Shown piece after piece: positions 15,183 to 18,263 of a DNA stretch of 18,263 nt. Under the pieces are notes generated by a model. It saw only the letters and a list, made by a program, of their open reading frames with translations, was not told where the DNA came from and searched no databases. How positions within the stretch are numbered: the stretch's first letter is position 1; every line of letters begins with the position of its first letter. The position numbers and the translations under genes are program-made. This stretch comes from GCA-2698665 sp047611265 (GTDB lineage: Bacteria > Pseudomonadota > Gammaproteobacteria > GCA-002705445 > GCA-002716945). The stretch is from the NCBI GenBank assembly GCA_047611265.1, contig JBLFWM010000009.1:1-18263 (forward strand), given 5' to 3'.

Positions 15183-16327
15183 TTATAGTAACTACTAGGT
15201 AAACTAAAACCTGTTTTCCAACTTTTTATTGAATTTATCATTTTGCCATGAGGTAGGTTTTTAAACATGGGAAGTAAATGCATTGGTTTCCATAACTCTC
15301 TAACCATCAAATTATTTTTATGCAAACTTTTAATTAGCAGCTGATGTTTGCTTTTATATTTATCTTTTAGATATAAATTAGTAACCCAATTATTATTACT
15401 TGCCTCTTTGGCTGATTTTTTAATATAACAATATTTGTTGTTTGAAAAAATATCACAATAACTTTCATATAATTTCTTTTTTTTAATTAATATTTCCTCA
15501 AAGTCAGTAATCTGTCCATAACCCAATGCAGCATTAATATTTGCCATTCTTAAGTTATACCCAACCATATTGTGCTCTACTTTCCAATTATGCTTAACTC
15601 TTGCTGTTGATATTTTATGACTAATACTTTCATAGTCACGTTTATTTTTGACAATTAACGCTCCTCCCATGCCAGTAGTTATTATTTTATTTCCGTTAAA
15701 ACTTAATATTCCCATTCTAGAGATAGTTCCAACATGTTTATTATAGATATAACTACCAAGGGCTCCAGCTGCGTCTTCTATTACCTCGATATTATATTTT
15801 TTAGCTATCTTGCAAATAGCATTTATATTTGCAGCAGCTCCATATGCATGAACCACAACAATGCATTTTATTATTTTTTTAGTTTTATTATTTATACATC
15901 TTCCATTAAGGATTTTATAATTCTCATCTAAGTACTTTTGCAATATATCTTCATCAATATTGAGACTTTCTTTCGAACTATCTAGAAAAACAGGAGTCCC
16001 GCCAGCATATATTACGGAATTAGCTGTTGCAACGAATGTCATTGAGGGCACTATAACCTCTTGATCTTGTATGTCTATTTCATTAAGAGCACAAAAAAGT
16101 GCAGATGTGCCACTAGTCGTTAATAGTATATATTTAGCACCTGTTATTTCTTTTAAATAACTAGATAATTTATTAATATAATCTCCAGAAGATGAGACGT
16201 AAGTTGATTGAATACATTTTTCAACTTCTTTTTTTACTTTCTGTGACAGTGTTGGTTCATGAACTGCATAACTCTTAACCTTCGAGGGAAGACATTTTTT
16301 GATATTATTTACGATACTCTCATGCAT
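15179..16327 (-). CDS. legC: LegC-family PLP-dependent aminotransferase
   Basis: A 382-residue DegT/DnrJ/EryC1-type sugar aminotransferase, fold type I. The Schiff-base lysine is Lys214 in LSFNGNKIITTG, and the PLP-contacting Asp185 is in IEDAAGALGS. YVSSSGDYINKL (43-54) and SMTFVATANSV (95-105) are LegC-like blocks. The NGNK (not SxHK) context is typical of LegC and sets it apart from ArnB/PglE-like enzymes. It would transfer an amino group to C4 of a 4-keto-6-deoxy sugar nucleotide. The 4,6-dehydratase that makes this substrate (LegB) is not in the window. The ATG overlaps the stop of the nucleotidyltransferase relic upstream (TAATG). Confidence 0.88.
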   Translation of the reverse strand: MHESIVNNIKKCLPSKVKSYAVHEPTLSQKVKKEVEKCIQSTYVSSSGDYINKLSSYLKEITGAKYILLTTSGTSALFCALNEIDIQDQEVIVPSMTFVATANSVIYAGGTPVFLDSSKESLNIDEDILQKYLDENYKILNGRCINNKTKKIIKCIVVVHAYGAAANINAICKIAKKYNIEVIEDAAGALGSYIYNKHVGTISRMGILSFNGNKIITTGMGGALIVKNKRDYESISHKISTARVKHNWKVEHNMVGYNLRMANINAALGYGQITDFEEILIKKKKLYESYCDIFSNNKYCYIKKSAKEASNNNWVTNLYLKDKYKSKHQLLIKSLHKNNLMVRELWKPMHLLPMFKNLPHGKMINSIKSWKTGFSLPSSYYK

Positions 16328-16434
16328 TATATATCTATAATAGATTTATCTTTTATAGTTAGCAATGGCTTTGGAGTATTTTTTGTTAAAGGCATTAATT
16401 TTTTGCCTTTGCTTCCGGTCATAATTATTACTAA
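16327..16434 (-). pseudogene. N-terminal relic of a sugar-phosphate nucleotidyltransferase
   Basis: Minus-strand translation gives LVII, then MTGSKGKKLMPLTKNTPKPL, then LTIKDKSIIDI and a TAA stop. This is plainly the NTP_transferase nucleotide-binding start, whose usual form is IMAGGxGTRLRPLTxNTPKPLL followed by a GKPIL-type strand. The family's GG and R are changed (TGS for AGG, GKK for GTR), and a TAG stop at 16435-16437 precedes it. All later parts of the roughly 230-residue domain are gone, so it is non-functional. Since the LVII strand continues before the Met, the ancestor probably had sequence N-terminal to it, as in PtmE-like CBS-nucleotidyltransferases of legionaminic clusters; that link is inference. 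Its stop overlaps the legC start, perhaps keeping translational coupling. It fills the 114-base gap between the amidotransferase gene and legC. Confidence 0.8.
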
Positions 16435-16441
16435 CTAACTA

Positions 16442-17761
16442 TTAAGAAATTATATGCCGTAGCTTCCAAATTCCATTATCATACTTCCAAATATGTGGTG
16501 ATCTAAAACTATCGCAGAGCTTGTCAAAGTATTCTCTTGTGATTATTGGTGATTCAAAAGATTTATATGCAATAGGATGTTGATCTTCATTAATTGATAG
16601 ATAATCTAAAATTTCTTGGCTAAACCTTTCTGGGTATTCATGATCAAATTTTTTAACCAATGCAACGCCTTCTTCTCTATTGATATCACCAGATCTGATT
16701 TCTTGAGATGCATCGTATGTTGCCCTACCAATTCCAAATTTAATTCCTGTTGTGTAATAGTGAAAGTCGTCAATTTTATCATCAATACTATTATATTTAC
16801 TATAAGTTCCAGAAGTTCTCTCTGGAGAAGCTTCAAACCCACCTTTTTCATGAGCTAGATAATAGCATGACTGTGGGTGCCATTTTAAATACCAACCTAA
16901 GTCTTGAAAATTTAATTTTGCATTATAAAGTGTATTTGGATCTTCAGGTATATAAATAGACAAGTCTTCTTTTGTAATTCCGAAAGAAGTATTTAGAGTA
17001 TCCATATCTAAGCCACCAAAAAATAAATTATCATCTTTTTTAGAAGATGAAAATGACATGTCTCTTTCTGCTGTTTCAAATCTTGATTGTGGCCCAGTTC
17101 CATACTCAGCATCAGATTCACCATAAAATACTAGCGGTATGTTTAATCTTGCAGCCATCTTCGGAGCAAGTGATTTTTGTCCAACGATAAAATTTTGAAA
17201 AGGATGTAATAAATTATCAATCGATAATCTAGTTAATAACCTATGAACTCTGGTATTTGGAGTTATAAGGTGGTTATCAAAACCAGAGGCTATCCATCTC
17301 TGAAAATTTCTCCAACCCCAGTCAGTATAAATATTTGGCGCCCAAGTTATAGTTAGTGGGTTCATGCCATACTTATATTTTAATAAATACGATGCATAAA
17401 AACTATCTTTTCCACCAGATCCAGGGCATATGCAATCATAAGATCCATTATTGCTTTTATACTTCGTGCATAAGTCCTTAAGTTGTCTTTCTCTTTCCTC
17501 CCAATCTACCTCAACTTCTTTTTGAGTAAAAGTAGTGTGGCATGCGGCACAAATGCCATCATCATGAAAGTCTAGAGATTTTTTTTTTGAGGAGATATTA
17601 TGTTGATGCTCAACTGCAGATTGAGGCATTTGATTTGTCATTACACATTTCTTACAAAACTTGACTTCTTCTGGTAAACCATACTTTGCTATATTTGATT
17701 TTTCTTTTTTGAATTCAGATAAATTCATGGCTGAAGGATAATTTATAATTATTTTTTTCAT
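16442..17761 (-). CDS. N-acetyl sugar amidotransferase (WbpG/PseA/PtmG family)
   Basis: Members of this family convert an acetamido group on a bacterial sugar to acetamidino, using ATP and ammonia. The 439-residue protein shows two CxxC pairs that look zinc-binding (C36, C39 and C71, C74). It also has the PP-loop PGSGGKDS (113-120) for ATP pyrophosphatase chemistry, the family block ITWAPNIYTDWGWRNFQRWI (138-157) and FYGESDAEYG (212-221). The start at 17761 is supported by AAGG (complement of 17769-17772), seven bases upstream. An internal Met12 is the alternative. In P. aeruginosa WbpG depends on a HisH2/HisF2-like ammonia donor, and no second hisH/hisF pair is visible here. With legC-neuC-neuB, the likely target is a legionaminic acid derivative. 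It starts 26 bases after the 3' end of the tRNA. Confidence 0.87.
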   Translation of the reverse strand: MKKIIINYPSAMNLSEFKKEKSNIAKYGLPEEVKFCKKCVMTNQMPQSAVEHQHNISSKKKSLDFHDDGICAACHTTFTQKEVEVDWEERERQLKDLCTKYKSNNGSYDCICPGSGGKDSFYASYLLKYKYGMNPLTITWAPNIYTDWGWRNFQRWIASGFDNHLITPNTRVHRLLTRLSIDNLLHPFQNFIVGQKSLAPKMAARLNIPLVFYGESDAEYGTGPQSRFETAERDMSFSSSKKDDNLFFGGLDMDTLNTSFGITKEDLSIYIPEDPNTLYNAKLNFQDLGWYLKWHPQSCYYLAHEKGGFEASPERTSGTYSKYNSIDDKIDDFHYYTTGIKFGIGRATYDASQEIRSGDINREEGVALVKKFDHEYPERFSQEILDYLSINEDQHPIAYKSFESPIITREYFDKLCDSFRSPHIWKYDNGIWKLRHIIS

Positions 17762-17787
17762 ATCAAAACCTTGCTAATTAATTTTTA

Positions 17788-17861
17788 TGGGCCCGGGAGG
17801 ACTCGAACCTCCGACCAATAGATTATGAGTCTACTGCTCTAACCAACTGAGCTACAGGCCC
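17788..17861 (-). tRNA. tRNA with CAU anticodon, probably tRNA-Ile2 (lysidine-modified)
   Basis: A full 74-base cloverleaf: acceptor GGGCCTG with CGGGCCC (one T-G pair), D stem GCTC/GAGC, anticodon stem GTAGA/TCTAT with loop CTCATAA (anticodon CAT), T arm GGAGG-TTCGAGT-CCTCC, discriminator A. CCA is not encoded (TAA follows). An initiator is excluded by the paired first base and the lack of three GC pairs at the anticodon loop. C4-G69 and C5-G68 in the acceptor stem are the pairs used by the lysidine synthetase TilS to pick tRNA-Ile2 over elongator tRNA-Met in E. coli, so tRNA-Ile2 is favoured. It lies between msrA and the amidotransferase gene, same strand. Confidence 0.9.
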
Positions 17862-17870
17862 GTTTATAAA

Positions 17871-18263
17871 CTATTCAGTATAGTTACTAAACTTTTGCTT
17901 TCTAATGTACTTTTGATGGTACTCTTCTGCTATCCAAAACTCTTGAGTCTCCTCAAGCGTGGTCACTATTCTATTTTGAAACTGTTTAGCATTCAATTCT
18001 TTTATTTTATTCTCTCCAGAAAGTTTTTGATAGTCATTTAAGTAAAATATAGCAGACCTATATTGTGTGCCACGATCTGGGCCTTGTTGATTTAAGGTTG
18101 TTGGGTCATGTATCGTAAAAAATAAATCTAATAATCCGTCATAACTTATAATTTCTGAATTAAAAAATATTCTAACAGCTTCTGCATGAGAGGTATTTCC
18201 TGTACATACATCACGATATGTTGGATTACTGGTATTGCCACCTATATATCCAACCTCAGTTTC
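17871..18263 (-). CDS. msrA: Peptide-methionine (S)-S-oxide reductase MsrA, C-terminal part (5' end outside window)
   Basis: The last 130 residues of MsrA, which repairs S-methionine sulfoxide in proteins. Visible blocks are VGYIGG at 4-9 of the fragment, NPTYRDVCTGNTSHAEAVRI (13-32), a DRGTQYRSAI block (63-72) and AEEYHQKY (112-119). The catalytic Cys motif GCFW lies upstream, outside the window, so activity cannot be judged. The protein ends soon after the AEEYHQKY block and lacks the long C-terminal tail with the resolving Cys residues seen in E. coli MsrA. It may therefore be a short-form enzyme. The stop is 9 bases before the 5' end of the tRNA, same strand. Confidence 0.93.
   Translation of the reverse strand, partial: ETEVGYIGGNTSNPTYRDVCTGNTSHAEAVRIFFNSEIISYDGLLDLFFTIHDPTTLNQQGPDRGTQYRSAIFYLNDYQKLSGENKIKELNAKQFQNRIVTTLEETQEFWIAEEYHQKYIRKQKFSNYTE

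Noticed and set aside
16388..16410. AAAGGCA/TGCCTTT inverted repeat as a terminator between the amidotransferase gene and legC
   Set aside because: On the transcribed (minus) strand it is not followed by a T run, and the bases are explained by the nucleotidyltransferase relic coding sequence.

Overview
This AT-rich window (roughly 30% G+C by eye) looks like a chromosomal segment of an uncultured, probably marine, gammaproteobacterium. The reasons are a gammaproteobacterial-type TrkH, an LpxL-type lipid A acyltransferase (a Gram-negative outer membrane), and a his gene block running directly into tatABC. Any narrower placement, for example near SAR86, is a guess.

Positions 1-8657 are a dense, all-plus-strand core block. 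It contains the 3' part of trkH, a lipid A acyltransferase, a proline iminopeptidase overlapping an exported DUF3530-type hydrolase, then hisB-hisH-hisA-hisF-hisE, tatA-tatB-tatC, and a short phosphoglycerate-mutase-like gene. Many junctions overlap as TAATG, so translational coupling is likely. hisI is missing from its usual place between hisF and hisE.

Positions 8658-17787 look like a variable region. First comes a plus-strand pair, an acetolactate-synthase-like TPP enzyme and an aldehyde dehydrogenase. The pair is bracketed by two diverged copies of the 3' end of the phosphoglycerate mutase gene. The copies keep 37 of 41 amino acids but differ at 26 of 126 bases, mostly third codon positions. 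They therefore look like two alleles that evolved separately and were later brought together, as expected of island insertion by recombination with a related genome. After a likely terminator, a minus-strand cluster encodes a PglD/NeuD-like acetyltransferase, NeuB, NeuC, LegC and a WbpG/PtmG-like N-acetyl sugar amidotransferase. Together these fit a legionaminic-acid-like nonulosonate pathway with acetamidino modification. The dehydratase (LegB), the CMP-transferase (LegF/NeuA) and an ammonia-supplying partner are not in the window. A previously hidden 35-codon relic of a sugar-phosphate nucleotidyltransferase sits between the amidotransferase gene and legC.

Positions 17788-18263 return to ordinary genes: a CAU-anticodon tRNA, probably tRNA-Ile2, whose 3' end faces the sugar cluster, and the 3' part of msrA. 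The variable region is thus bounded by a gpm 3' end on one side and a tRNA 3' end on the other. No integrase, transposase or CRISPR array is visible.
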